Assembly: GCF_002286975.1 (NCBI RefSeq)
Contig: NZ_NSKB01000005.1
Span: forward strand, 465,332-529,331
DNA length: 64,000 nt
Source of the DNA: Halomonas salipaludis
GTDB taxonomy: Bacteria > Pseudomonadota > Gammaproteobacteria > Pseudomonadales > Halomonadaceae
Direction of reading: 5' to 3'
Positions 29,481-38,180 of this stretch are shown piece by piece; within the stretch, counting starts at the first letter, position 1; the number at the start of each line of letters is the position of its first letter. The notes beneath the pieces were generated by a model, which saw nothing but the letters and a program-made list of their open reading frames with translations, ran no database searches and was not told the DNA's origin. Both the position numbers and the translations under genes were made by a program.

Positions 29481-31039
29481 GGCCTGAAGTCGCACTCCCC
29501 GTTATCATTCCGCTGCTGTCCGGTGCGGTATCGCTGCTGTTCTGGCGCTCGCGCCCCATGCAGCGCTTCATCGCCGTGGCGGGTACCCTGGCGCTGCTGG
29601 TGGTTGGCCTGTGGCTGATCACCAGCGTCTCCCGCGAGGGCTATGTGGTCATCCACATGGGCAGCTGGCAGGCCCCCTACGGGATCAGCCTGGTGGCCGA
29701 CATGCTCAGCGCGATCATGATCCTGCTGACCGGCATCATCGGCCTGGGGCTGGCAATTTATTCGCTGGCCTCCACCGGCCCCAATCACGAGAAGTTCGGC
29801 TTCTATCCGCTGATGCATCTGCTGCTGGCGGGGGTGGCCGGGGCCTTTCTGACCGGCGACATCTTCAACCTCTACGTGTGGTTCGAGGTAATGCTGGTGG
29901 CCTCCTTTGCGCTGTTGATCCTTGGCGGCGAGAAGGCGCAGATGGAGGGCGCGATCAAGTACGTGACCCTCAACTTGCTGGCCTCGGTGATCTTCCTCAC
30001 TGCCATCGGCCTTCTCTACGGCATGGTCGGCACCCTCAACATGGCCGATGTCGGCCAGCGCCTGGCCGAAGCCGAGAACCAGGGCATGGTCGAGGTGCTG
30101 GCGGTGATGTTCATGATCGCCTTCGGCATCAAGGCCGCGGCCTTTCCGCTGTTCTTCTGGCTGCCGGCCTCCTATCACACCCCGCCGGTGGCGGTGTCGG
30201 CGCTGTTCGCCGGGCTGTTGACCAAGGTCGGGGTCTACTCGCTGTTCCGCGTGTTCACGCTGATGTTCGACCAGACCATGGATTATGTGCAGGACATCCT
30301 GCTGTGGGGCGCGGCCTTGACCATGGTCACCGGGGTGCTGGGAGCGGCGGCGCAGTACGAGTTCCGGCGCATCCTGTCGTTCCATATCGTCAGCCAGATC
30401 GGCTACATGATCCTGGGGCTGGCGCTGTTTACGCCGCTGGCGCTGGCCGGCGGGATCTTCGCGGTGATGCACAACATCATCGTCAAGACCAACCTGTTCC
30501 TGATCAGCGGCATTACCCACCGGCTGCAGGGCACCTACCAGCTCAAGAAGATGGGCGGGCTGTTCAAGGAACGGCCGTGGCTGTCGGTGGCGTTCTTCCT
30601 GTCGGCCTTCTCGCTGGCCGGGGTGCCGCCGCTGTCGGGCTTCTTCGCCAAGTTCGTGATCGTGCGTGCCGGCATCGAGGCCGAGGCCTATGTGGTCACT
30701 GCGGTTGCGCTGGCGGTGGGCCTGATGACCCTGTATTCGATGGTCAAGATCTGGAACGAGGTATTCTGGAAGAAACTGCCCGAGGACAACCTGGTGCCGG
30801 AAGCCTCTACGCCCAGCGGCGACGAGGGGCGCCTGGTCAAGAGCTCGTTGGGACTGATGTACCTGCCGGTGGCGATCCTGGCGCTGTTCACGGTGCTGAT
30901 CGGGGTCTTCGCCCAGCCACTGATGGAGATGATGCTGATGGCCGGCGAACAGCTGATGAATTCCCAGGGCTACATCGACGCGGTGCTGGGCGACGATCAG
31001 GATGTGCTGTTGCGTGAAGCCCTGGAGGTGAATCCATGA
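29477..31039 (+). CDS. mrpD: Na+/H+ antiporter subunit D (seven-gene Mrp system)
   Basis: 520 residues, about 14 helices. [20 protein letters not shown] and [20 protein letters not shown] carry the conserved channel Glu and Lys. The start is GTG at 29477, inside the mrpC stop (GTGA). It ends in the mrpE start. Confidence 0.95.
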   Translation: MRPEVALPVIIPLLSGAVSLLFWRSRPMQRFIAVAGTLALLVVGLWLITSVSREGYVVIHMGSWQAPYGISLVADMLSAIMILLTGIIGLGLAIYSLASTGPNHEKFGFYPLMHLLLAGVAGAFLTGDIFNLYVWFEVMLVASFALLILGGEKAQMEGAIKYVTLNLLASVIFLTAIGLLYGMVGTLNMADVGQRLAEAENQGMVEVLAVMFMIAFGIKAAAFPLFFWLPASYHTPPVAVSALFAGLLTKVGVYSLFRVFTLMFDQTMDYVQDILLWGAALTMVTGVLGAAAQYEFRRILSFHIVSQIGYMILGLALFTPLALAGGIFAVMHNIIVKTNLFLISGITHRLQGTYQLKKMGGLFKERPWLSVAFFLSAFSLAGVPPLSGFFAKFVIVRAGIEAEAYVVTAVALAVGLMTLYSMVKIWNEVFWKKLPEDNLVPEASTPSGDEGRLVKSSLGLMYLPVAILALFTVLIGVFAQPLMEMMLMAGEQLMNSQGYIDAVLGDDQDVLLREALEVNP

Positions 31040-31509
31040 CCGGTGCGATCTGGAACCTGCTGCTGGCGCTGGCCTGGGTCATCCTGGGCGGCGAGTTCAC
31101 CGGTATCAATCTGGTGGTGGGGCTGGTCTTCGGCTACATCACGCTGGTGCTGATCGAACCCCAGGTCGATGCACTCAAGGGCTACCCGGGGCGGATACCG
31201 CGGATCCTGATGTTTATCGGCTTCTTCATCAAGGAGTTGATTCTGGCCAACCTGCGGGTGGCCTTCGATATCCTGACCCCGCCTTGGCACATGCAGCCGG
31301 GGGTGATCGCGATGCCGCTCAAGGCCGAGACCGAACTCGAGATCACCATGGTGGCCAACCTGATTTCGCTAACCCCGGGGACCCTGAGCCTGGATGTCTC
31401 CGATGACAAGCGGGTGCTCTACATTCACGCCATGTTCCTCGATAACGAGGAGGAGCTGCGGCAAAGCCTGCAAGAGATGGAGAGCCGGGCGCTGGCGCTG
31501 TTCCGCTGA
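31036..31509 (+). CDS. mrpE: Na+/H+ antiporter subunit E (seven-gene Mrp system)
   Basis: 157 residues. N-terminal helices are followed by the conserved LEITMVANLISLTPGTLSLD and VLYIHAMFLDNEEEL. The ATG overlaps the mrpD stop (ATGA), and GGAG lies 9-10 bp upstream. Confidence 0.94.
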   Translation: MTGAIWNLLLALAWVILGGEFTGINLVVGLVFGYITLVLIEPQVDALKGYPGRIPRILMFIGFFIKELILANLRVAFDILTPPWHMQPGVIAMPLKAETELEITMVANLISLTPGTLSLDVSDDKRVLYIHAMFLDNEEELRQSLQEMESRALALFR

Positions 31510-31536
31510 CCGTTCGACGCCCTGTGAGGAGTGACC

Positions 31537-31806
31537 TTGGATACCGTGATTCTGATAAGTCAGGTGCTGATGGGCCTGGCGATGATACTCGCCTTCGTAC
31601 GCCTGGTGCGTGGCCCCAGCCTGCCCGACCGCGTCGTGGCGCTGGAGCTGTTCGCCAGCATCATCGTTGGTCTGGTCGGCGTGCATGCGATCAGCTCCGA
31701 CCTGTCGAGCTTTCTCGATGCGGCGATCGTCATCGCGCTGATGGCGTTTCTGTCCGCCATCGGCTTCGCGCGCTTTCTGGAACGTGGAGGACCCCGCGAT
31801 GATTGA
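31537..31806 (+). CDS. mrpF: Na+/H+ antiporter subunit F (seven-gene Mrp system)
   Basis: About 89 residues, three helices. VRGPSLPDRVVALELFASI is the MrpF signature. AGGAG (31527-31531) lies 5 bp before the TTG at 31537, which is therefore the best start; the GTG at 31531 would overlap the ribosome site. It overlaps mrpG by 8 bp. Confidence 0.85.
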   Translation: MDTVILISQVLMGLAMILAFVRLVRGPSLPDRVVALELFASIIVGLVGVHAISSDLSSFLDAAIVIALMAFLSAIGFARFLERGGPRDD

Positions 31807-32203
31807 AGTGATCAAGGGCACGTTTATCATCGTCGGCGCGCTGTTCATGCTGCTGGCATCGCTGGGTATCCTGCGCCTGCCGGACCTGCTGACGCGCATG
31901 CACGCCACCACCAAGGCGGCGGCCCTGGGGGTGATCCTGGTGATGCTGGCGGTCGCCATGCACTTCGCCGAAGTCGGCGTGGTGGCACGCGCCTTCGCCA
32001 TCATCACCTTCATCCTGATGACCGCACCGGTGGCTGCCCACGTGATCGGTCGCGCCGGCTACTTCGTCGGCTCCAAGCTGTGGAGTGGCACGGTCAAGGA
32101 TGAGCTCAAGCCCAACTACGACCCATTGACGCACGAGCTCAAGAGTGGCCTCGAGACCGAGGCCAACGCCGCCCGGCAGCCCAAGAATACTGACAAACCC
32201 TGA
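31799..32203 (+). CDS. mrpG: Na+/H+ antiporter subunit G (seven-gene Mrp system)
   Basis: 134 residues, three helices. RLPDLLTRMHATTKAAALGV is the MnhG signature, and FILMTAPVAAHVIGRAGYF follows. The ATG at 31799 lies within the end of mrpF; GTGGAGGA just upstream is its ribosome site. Last gene of the operon, followed by a long perfect hairpin at 32225-32256. Confidence 0.93.
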   Translation: MIEVIKGTFIIVGALFMLLASLGILRLPDLLTRMHATTKAAALGVILVMLAVAMHFAEVGVVARAFAIITFILMTAPVAAHVIGRAGYFVGSKLWSGTVKDELKPNYDPLTHELKSGLETEANAARQPKNTDKP

Positions 32204-32224
32204 AAGAGGACGAGCATGCGGCTA

Positions 32225-32256
32225 CAACAGGGCCACCCGGCAGGGTGGCCCTGTTG
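32225..32256 (+). terminator. terminator after the seven-gene Mrp operon
   Basis: Perfect 14-bp stem CAACAGGGCCACCC / GGGTGGCCCTGTTG with a GGCA loop, 22 bp after mrpG. Only a short CGTT tract follows, so efficiency is uncertain, but the stem is the longest perfect hairpin in the window. Confidence 0.75.
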
Positions 32257-32393
32257 CGTTGGGGGCAAGGCTGTCTTTTTATGTACATGGGGTGTAGATT
32301 TATATCACTGTTGTATAGGTGTTGGGTATGTAGGCACCGAGGCCCGCCTGCTTCAGGCGGCCAGTCCATCGGGCACCCCGGGTGCAAGCGAGT

Positions 32394-32552
32394 ATGAGCA
32401 TGCGTCGATCCGCCGATCTGCCAGCCAAGCAGTGTGAGCAGTGCCAGCGCCCTTACCAATGGCGACGCAAGTGGGCGCGCTGCTGGGACGAGGTGCGCTA
32501 TTGCAGCGAGCGCTGCCGCCGCGAGGCACGTCTCGCCAGGCGGCTGGCATGA
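32394..32552 (+). CDS. DUF2256 zinc-ribbon protein
   Basis: 52 residues (or 50 from the ATG at 32400). CEQCQRPYQWRRKWARCWDE, then VRYCSERCRRE, is the DUF2256 signature, with two CxxC-type cysteine pairs likely to bind zinc. These tiny proteins are often found beside photolyase or cryptochrome genes. Here the stop (TGA, 32550-32552) overlaps the cryptochrome start in ATGA. Function unknown. A hairpin (CCGCCTG/CAGGCGG, 32344-32360) stands about 35 bp upstream. Confidence 0.88.
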   Translation: MSMRRSADLPAKQCEQCQRPYQWRRKWARCWDEVRYCSERCRREARLARRLA

Positions 32553-33964
32553 GCTGCGCCGTGGTGTGGCTGCGTCACGACCTGCGGGTGGCGGACAATC
32601 CGCTATTCGGTGCGCTGGATGGCGCAAGCTCGCTGGCCTGTGTCTATGTGCTGGATGCTCGTGAACTGCGCGACTGGGCGCCTCAGCAGGTCGCCAGGCG
32701 CTGCGGTCCGGCGCGATTGCGCTTTCTATGGCAAAGCTTGATGGCGCTGCGTGGCGAGCTGCTCAAGCGCGGCAGTGACCTGCTGGTGCGCATCGGCGAC
32801 CCGGCCGAGGTCGTCGCCGAGCTGACCCAGCGGCTGGCGGCTGAGCGTGTGCTGGTGCGCGACGAGCCCGGCGTCGAGGAGCGCGCCCAGCTCGACAGGC
32901 TGACCCAGCGCCTGGACGATAGATGCCGGCTGCAGCGCCTCGAGTCGGGCATGCTGTTCGAGCGCACACAACTGCCCTTTGCCGAGGATGGGCTACCGGC
33001 GACGTTCTCGGCCTTCCGGCGGCGGATGGAGCGTGACTGGCAGGTGCTGACCCCTCGGCCTGCTCCGCTCACGCTGCCGCTATGGCCGGACGGCGCGCCA
33101 CGCGGCCTGCCGCCGCTCGATCAGGTGTGTGGCGTGGCGGCTGGGTGGCCTGCCGCCAGCCAGGCACTCGAGGGCGGCGAAGCGCCTGCTTATCAGCGGC
33201 TAAGCCACTATCTCTGGGACAGCAACGCCATCGCCAGCTACAAGGAAACCCGCAACGGGCTGCTGGGGGCGGATTTCTCGACGCGTTTCTCGCCGTGGCT
33301 CGCCCACGGCTGCCTGTCGGCGCGTCAGATCCACGCCGAGGTGCGTGCCTGGGAGGTGGAGCATGGCGCCAACGAGTCGAGCTACTGGGTCATCTTCGAG
33401 TTGCTGTGGCGTGACTACTTCCACTGGGCCGCCTGGCAGGATGGGCCGGCGCTGTTCGGTGCGGCATCGCTGCCGGTGCCAGACACCGAGGTGCTGGCTT
33501 GGTGTGAAGGCAACACCGGCGTGCCGTTCGTCGATGCCGCCATGCATGAGCTGGCCAGCAGTGGCTGGCTCTCCAATCGCGCACGGCAGAACGTGGCCAG
33601 CTTTCTGGTCAAGGATCTTGGCGCTGACTGGCGGCTGGGGGCGGCGTGGTTCGAGCGTTGCCTGATCGATTACGATGCCGCCAGCAACTGGGGTAACTGG
33701 CGCTATGTGGCGGGGCTTGGTCGAGACCCGCGCCAGGGTCGCTACTTCAACGTGCTCAAGCAGGCGCGCTACTACGATCCCCAAGGCCACTACGTGGCCC
33801 ACTGGCTGCCATCGCTGGCATCACTGCCGCCGGGGCCGGCTCGCCATCAGCCCTGGCAGGCGGCTCCCGAGCGCTTCGCGGCGCCGCGGGTCGAGCCGCC
33901 GGCTTGGTACGAATGGCGCATCCCGGCGTTGAGCGGTGCCGAACCGGTGGAGCCCGACGAGTAG
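32549..33964 (+). CDS. DASH-family cryptochrome
   Basis: 471 residues. The N-terminal photolyase domain begins with AVVWLRHDLRVADNPLFGAL. The FAD domain includes LLWRDYFHWAAW, NVASFLVKDLGADWRLGAAW and YDAASNWGNWRYVAGLGRDP, which are typical of Cry-DASH. These proteins repair cyclobutane dimers in single-stranded DNA or act as light sensors. The start at 32549 is set by coupling to the DUF2256 gene. TTGTATA at 32311-32317 upstream recalls the arm of the dyad at the other photolyase gene. Confidence 0.93.
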   Translation: MSCAVVWLRHDLRVADNPLFGALDGASSLACVYVLDARELRDWAPQQVARRCGPARLRFLWQSLMALRGELLKRGSDLLVRIGDPAEVVAELTQRLAAERVLVRDEPGVEERAQLDRLTQRLDDRCRLQRLESGMLFERTQLPFAEDGLPATFSAFRRRMERDWQVLTPRPAPLTLPLWPDGAPRGLPPLDQVCGVAAGWPAASQALEGGEAPAYQRLSHYLWDSNAIASYKETRNGLLGADFSTRFSPWLAHGCLSARQIHAEVRAWEVEHGANESSYWVIFELLWRDYFHWAAWQDGPALFGAASLPVPDTEVLAWCEGNTGVPFVDAAMHELASSGWLSNRARQNVASFLVKDLGADWRLGAAWFERCLIDYDAASNWGNWRYVAGLGRDPRQGRYFNVLKQARYYDPQGHYVAHWLPSLASLPPGPARHQPWQAAPERFAAPRVEPPAWYEWRIPALSGAEPVEPDE

Positions 33965-34074
33965 GCATGTCGCTGGCAATATTGCTGGCTGTGCGGGCTG
34001 GTTCTCGGGCAGTATCTGGGCGATGATCGCGGTCAGTGAGACGACGTGTTTCGGAACCGCCGACAGGGATTGCC

Positions 34075-35370
34075 ATGCGTAAGCTTTTATTTACCTCTCT
34101 TGTGTTCAGCATGCTCGCCGGCTGCCAGTCCGGTGCCAGCTTGGCACCGCCGGCGGCTGCAGATGACAGCGAGTCCCAGGCCAGTGATGCGGCTGCTGAA
34201 ACTAGCGCTACGACATCGAGTGGCGCTGCCGAGGACAATGGCGCCGAGCGTCCGGCCAGCTTCACGGCCTGGATCGAAGCTTTCCAGCGCCATGCGCGCA
34301 GCGAAGGCATCTCCCAGTCGACGCTCGACGAGGCCTTCGCCGAGGTGCGCTACCAGCCGCGCATCATCGAGCTCGACCGGTCGCAGCCGGAGTTCGTGCG
34401 GCCGATCTGGGAATATCTCGATACTGCGGTCTCCTCGACGCGCATCAACCAAGGTCGCGCCAAGCTCGCCGAGCATCGCGACACCGCCCGCGAGATGGAG
34501 CAGCGCTACGGTGTACCGGCCGAGATCGTGGTGGCGATCTGGGGCATCGAGAGCAACTACGGTGGCAACTTCGGCAGCTTCTCGACCATCGATGCGCTGG
34601 CCACCCTGGGCTACGATGGCCGCCGCCAGAGCTTCGCCCGCGGCGAGCTGATGGCGGCGCTGCGGATCATCGAGCAGGGCGATATCGCCCCCGAGCAGAT
34701 GGTCGGTTCCTGGGCCGGTGCCATGGGCCATACCCAGTTCATCCCCTCGAGCTTCGAGGCCTACGCCGAGGACGGCGACGGCGACGGGCGGCGCGATATC
34801 TGGGGCAGCATTCCCGACGTCATGGCCTCTACCGCCAACTACCTGGCGCGGGCCGGCTGGCAGCGCGGCCAGCCGTGGGGCGTCGAGGTCGAGTTGGGTA
34901 GCGACTTCGACTACTCCCTGGCCGACGATACCCGCCTGGGCAGCCGTGAGTGGGCCGAGCGTGGGGTACGCCCGGTCGACGGCGGCAGCCTGCCGGCGTT
35001 CAGCGAGGCGGCGGTGGTGGTGCCGGCGGGGGCCAACGGCCCGGCGTTCCTGGTCGGCCCCAACTATCGGGCGATCCTGCGCTACAACAACGCCACCAGC
35101 TATGCGCTGGCGGTGGGCACCCTGGCCGATCAGATCGCTGGGCGCAGCGGCGTGGTGCAGGGCTGGCCGCGCAGCGAGCAGCCGCTGACCCGCAGTCAGG
35201 TGCGTGAGTTGCAGCAGCGCCTCAACGCCGCCGGCTTCGATACCGGTACCCCGGATGGCGTGTTCGGCCCCAATACCCGCAGCGGGCTGCGCAGCTATCA
35301 GCGCGCCGAAGGGCTGGTGCCGGACGGTTTCGCCACCGTCAGCCTGCTGGAGCGGCTGCAGCGCCGCTAG
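34075..35370 (+). CDS. MltB-family lytic murein transglycosylase, lipoprotein
   Basis: 431 residues. A lipoprotein signal (FTSLVFSMLAGC) places Cys at residue 16-17 and anchors the protein to a membrane on the periplasmic side. A low-complexity Ala/Ser/Glu linker follows. The SLT_2 domain has the catalytic Glu in IWGIESNYGGNFG, and AGAMGHTQFIPSSFEAYA. A C-terminal peptidoglycan-binding domain (VRELQQRLNAAGFDTGTPDG) completes it. It cleaves glycan strands to 1,6-anhydro-muropeptides. The ATG at 34075 is chosen for the signal peptide. Confidence 0.92.
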   Translation: MRKLLFTSLVFSMLAGCQSGASLAPPAAADDSESQASDAAAETSATTSSGAAEDNGAERPASFTAWIEAFQRHARSEGISQSTLDEAFAEVRYQPRIIELDRSQPEFVRPIWEYLDTAVSSTRINQGRAKLAEHRDTAREMEQRYGVPAEIVVAIWGIESNYGGNFGSFSTIDALATLGYDGRRQSFARGELMAALRIIEQGDIAPEQMVGSWAGAMGHTQFIPSSFEAYAEDGDGDGRRDIWGSIPDVMASTANYLARAGWQRGQPWGVEVELGSDFDYSLADDTRLGSREWAERGVRPVDGGSLPAFSEAAVVVPAGANGPAFLVGPNYRAILRYNNATSYALAVGTLADQIAGRSGVVQGWPRSEQPLTRSQVRELQQRLNAAGFDTGTPDGVFGPNTRSGLRSYQRAEGLVPDGFATVSLLERLQRR

Positions 35371-35392
35371 GCCGAATCGACCGCCGCATCCG

Positions 35393-36106
35393 TCAGCCGA
35401 GCCGCGCGAGCAGTGCCACCACTGCGGTCTCGACGCGCAGGATGCGTGGGCCGAGATGAATGCCCTCGCAGCCAGCGGCCAGCAGCTGCTCGACCTCGTA
35501 GGGGATGAAACCGCCCTCGGGGCCGACCAGCAGGGTAGCGGGCTCTTCAAGGCCCCGCGGACAGGCCGCTGGCATGCCGGGATGCGCCAGCAGTGCCCGA
35601 CGGCCGGCGATGTCATCGGCCAGGCAATCCTCGACGAAGGGCTTGAAGCGGGTCGCCAGGCGCACCTCGGGCAGCACGGTGTCGCGGGCTTGCTCGAGAC
35701 CCAGCAGCAGGTGCTGATGGATCTTGTCGGGGTGCAACTCCGGCGACTGCCAGTAGCTCTTCTCGACGCGCCGCGTATGCAGCAGGGTGATGCGCTTGAC
35801 GCCCAGTGCGGTGACGTGTTCCAGGCTGCGCGCCAGCATGCGCGGGCGCGGCAGGGCCAGGATCAATTCGATGTCCAGCGCCGGAGGCGGCGGCTGGTCG
35901 AGGGCATCGCACTCGAACCAGGCGCCCGCGGCGTCGAGGTGGGCCAGGCGGCCGCGGCCGATACCGCCGCCGAGCCGGCCCAGGGTCAGTTCGTCGCCGG
36001 GGTTGGCGCGGTGCACCTCGCACAGGTGGCGCAGGCGTCGCGGGTCGCCGATGTGCGCCTGGCCATCGGCCTGCCATTCGTCGGCGTCGAGCAGTATCAG
36101 ATTCAT
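35393..36106 (-). CDS. rsmE: 16S rRNA (uracil-1498-N3)-methyltransferase
   Basis: 237 residues. A PUA-like N-terminal RNA-binding region (RRLRHLCEVHRANPGDELTL) is followed by a SPOUT knot with LLVGPEGGFIPYEVEQLLAA and HLGPRILRVETAVVALLARL, the S-adenosylmethionine-binding signature. It methylates U1498 of 16S rRNA. It converges with the transglycosylase gene (22-bp gap). Confidence 0.95.
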   Translation of the reverse strand: MNLILLDADEWQADGQAHIGDPRRLRHLCEVHRANPGDELTLGRLGGGIGRGRLAHLDAAGAWFECDALDQPPPPALDIELILALPRPRMLARSLEHVTALGVKRITLLHTRRVEKSYWQSPELHPDKIHQHLLLGLEQARDTVLPEVRLATRFKPFVEDCLADDIAGRRALLAHPGMPAACPRGLEEPATLLVGPEGGFIPYEVEQLLAAGCEGIHLGPRILRVETAVVALLARLG

Positions 36107-36226
36107 CGTGTCTCTTGATTGAGGCTGGCTGGCAGCCGGTAGTCTACCCCAGCGTGGGCGAGTTTCGTTTGCATGGTTGGCCAGCCGGTGCACAATACCC
36201 GTAACAATGGATAAAGGAGCAGCGCC

Positions 36227-36676
36227 GTGCGCGTGATTCGCAAGTATGCCAACCGCCGTCTCTACGATACCGAGCAGAGCCGCTATGTGACCCTCGAGGA
36301 CCTGCGTGGGTTGATTCTCGAAGAAGTGCCGTTTCGCGTCGAGGATGCCAAGAGCGGCGAGGATCTGACGCGGACCATTCTGCTTTCGATCATCATCGAG
36401 CAGGAGCAGGCTGGCGGCGAGTCGGAGGTGTTCTCCAATGACCTGCTGGAGCAGCTGATCCGGGTCTATGCCATGTCCCAGCCGCTGCCGTTGGCGCGCT
36501 ATCTGGAGCAGGGCACGCGGCTGATGATGGAGCAGCAGCAGCGCATGCAGGATCAATGGCAGCAGGCCATGCGCCACTCACCGATGGAGCTGATGCGCGA
36601 ACTGGCCGAGGAGAACATGCGCTTCTGGCAGCAGACCATCAACCAGGGCCAGCAGCGCAAAGACGACGAGGAGTAA
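36227..36676 (+). CDS. phaR: polyhydroxyalkanoate synthesis regulator PhaR
   Basis: 149 residues. RVIRKYANRRLYDTEQSRYV is the PHB/PHA accumulation regulator DNA-binding domain, followed by two accumulation-domain repeats and a Gln/Met-rich C-terminal helix. PhaR represses phasin genes and binds PHB granules, releasing repression when polymer forms. The start is GTG at 36227; AAAGGAG 8 bp before it decides this. A weak promoter (TTGCAT, 16 bp, CACAAT, 36169-36196) is visible. No other pha gene lies in the window. Confidence 0.94.
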   Translation: MRVIRKYANRRLYDTEQSRYVTLEDLRGLILEEVPFRVEDAKSGEDLTRTILLSIIIEQEQAGGESEVFSNDLLEQLIRVYAMSQPLPLARYLEQGTRLMMEQQQRMQDQWQQAMRHSPMELMRELAEENMRFWQQTINQGQQRKDDEE

Positions 36677-36680
36677 TGGC

Positions 36681-36718
36681 GGCCGACAGCCTGCCAGGCT
36701 TCTGGCATACTGTCGGCC
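36681..36718 (+). terminator. terminator after phaR
   Basis: GGCCGACAG (36681-36689) pairs with CTGTCGGCC (36710-36718). Inside, TGCCAG pairs with CTGGCA around a GCTT loop. The two stems are joined by a 2x2 internal loop. It begins 5 bp after phaR, with only a weak CTTT run after it. Confidence 0.7.
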
Positions 36719-36766
36719 CGAAATCTTTCCCATCCTGCGTATCAATCTGTCGAGCAAGGTCTGTAG

Positions 36767-38053
36767 ATGAAGGTTCTTATCATCGGCGGCGGTGGCCGCG
36801 AACATGCCCTGGCCTGGAAGGTCGCCCAGTCTCCCGCCGTGGCGCGGGTCTTCGTGGCGCCGGGCAATGCCGGTACGGCCGGCGAGGCCAAGCTCGAAAA
36901 CGTCACGTTGGCGGCCGATGATCTGGCCGGGCTCGAGGCCTTTGCCCGCCAGCAGGCCATCGAGCTGACCATCGTTGGCCCCGAGGCGCCGCTGGTCGAG
37001 GGCGTGGTCGATCGCTTCCAGGCCGCTGGGCTGGCCATCTTCGGCCCCAGCCAGGCGGCCGCCCAGCTCGAGGGTTCGAAGTCCTTCACCAAGGACTTCC
37101 TGGCGCGTCATGCGATTCCCACGGCTGAGTACGCCACCTTCACCGAGATAACCCCGGCGCTGGCCTACCTGGCCGAGAAGGGTGCGCCGATCGTGATCAA
37201 GGCCGACGGCCTGGCGGCCGGCAAGGGCGTGATCGTGGCCATGAGCGAGGCCGAGGCCGAGGCGGCGATCCGCGATATGCTCGAGGCCAACGCCTTCGGC
37301 GATGCCGGTGCGCGGGTGGTGATCGAGGAGTTCCTCGACGGCGAGGAGGCCAGCTTCATCGTCATGGTCGACGGCAAGCACGTGCTGCCGATGGCCACCA
37401 GCCAGGATCACAAGCGCGCCTTCGACGGCGATACTGGCCCCAACACCGGCGGCATGGGGGCCTACTCGCCGGCACCGGTGGTCACTCCGGCGGTCTATGA
37501 GCGCATCATGGCGCAGGTCATTGCCCCCACCGTCGAGGGCATGGCCGCCGAGGGCCACCCCTATGTGGGCTTCCTGTATGCCGGCCTGATGATCGACGCC
37601 GAGGGCAACCCCAAGGTGATCGAGTACAACTGCCGCTTCGGTGATCCCGAGACCCAGCCGATCATGCTGCGCCTGCAGTCCGATTTGGCGGCGCTGTGCC
37701 TGGCCGCGACCCGCGGCGAACTGGACACGGCGCGCTGCGAGTGGGACCCGCGTGCGGCGGTGGGCGTGGTGCTGGCCGCCGGCGGCTACCCGGGCGAGTA
37801 TCGCAAGGGTGACGTGATCGACGGCCTCGAGGCTGCCGAGCAAACGGGCTGCAAGGTCTTTCACGCCGGCACCGCCAACGACGCCGAGGGGCGTGTGGTG
37901 ACCAGCGGCGGCCGGGTGCTGTGTGTCACCGCGCTGGGCGACAACGTCTCCCAGGCGCGGGATCTGGCCTACCGCGGCGCGGCGGCCATCGACTGGCCCG
38001 AGCTGCTGCTGCGTCGCGATATCGCCTATCGTGCCATTGCCCGCGAGGCATGA
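36767..38053 (+). CDS. purD: phosphoribosylamine-glycine ligase
   Basis: 428 residues, the usual length. An ATP-grasp enzyme of purine synthesis making glycinamide ribonucleotide. MKVLIIGGGGREHALAWKVA opens the N-domain. PIVIKADGLAAGKGVIVAM is the ATP-binding loop, and VIEEFLDGEEASF and HKRAFDGDTGPNTGGMGAYS, then EYNCRFGDPETQ, complete the active site. No purH precedes it here, unlike many gammaproteobacteria. Confidence 0.97.
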   Translation: MKVLIIGGGGREHALAWKVAQSPAVARVFVAPGNAGTAGEAKLENVTLAADDLAGLEAFARQQAIELTIVGPEAPLVEGVVDRFQAAGLAIFGPSQAAAQLEGSKSFTKDFLARHAIPTAEYATFTEITPALAYLAEKGAPIVIKADGLAAGKGVIVAMSEAEAEAAIRDMLEANAFGDAGARVVIEEFLDGEEASFIVMVDGKHVLPMATSQDHKRAFDGDTGPNTGGMGAYSPAPVVTPAVYERIMAQVIAPTVEGMAAEGHPYVGFLYAGLMIDAEGNPKVIEYNCRFGDPETQPIMLRLQSDLAALCLAATRGELDTARCEWDPRAAVGVVLAAGGYPGEYRKGDVIDGLEAAEQTGCKVFHAGTANDAEGRVVTSGGRVLCVTALGDNVSQARDLAYRGAAAIDWPELLLRRDIAYRAIAREA

Positions 38054-38123
38054 ATGGCGTCATCCTGAACGCTTCGCTTGTCGGCACCCCAGTTGCCGCT
38101 GACAACAACAACCGGAGAGGCCC

Positions 38124-38180
38124 ATGATGATTGCTGCCACCCGGCACTTACGCCGTCACTCCCGCGCGGGGCGCGACTGA
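38124..38180 (+). CDS. possible 18-residue leader peptide before prk
   Basis: ATGATG at 38124 has GGAGAGG 4-9 bp upstream, a better ribosome site than that of the next gene. It encodes MMIAATRHLRRHSRAGRD, basic, and its TGA stop overlaps the phosphoribulokinase ATG (TGATG). It could serve translational coupling. It could also simply mark an upstream start that lost its frame. Confidence 0.4.
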   Translation: MMIAATRHLRRHSRAGRD

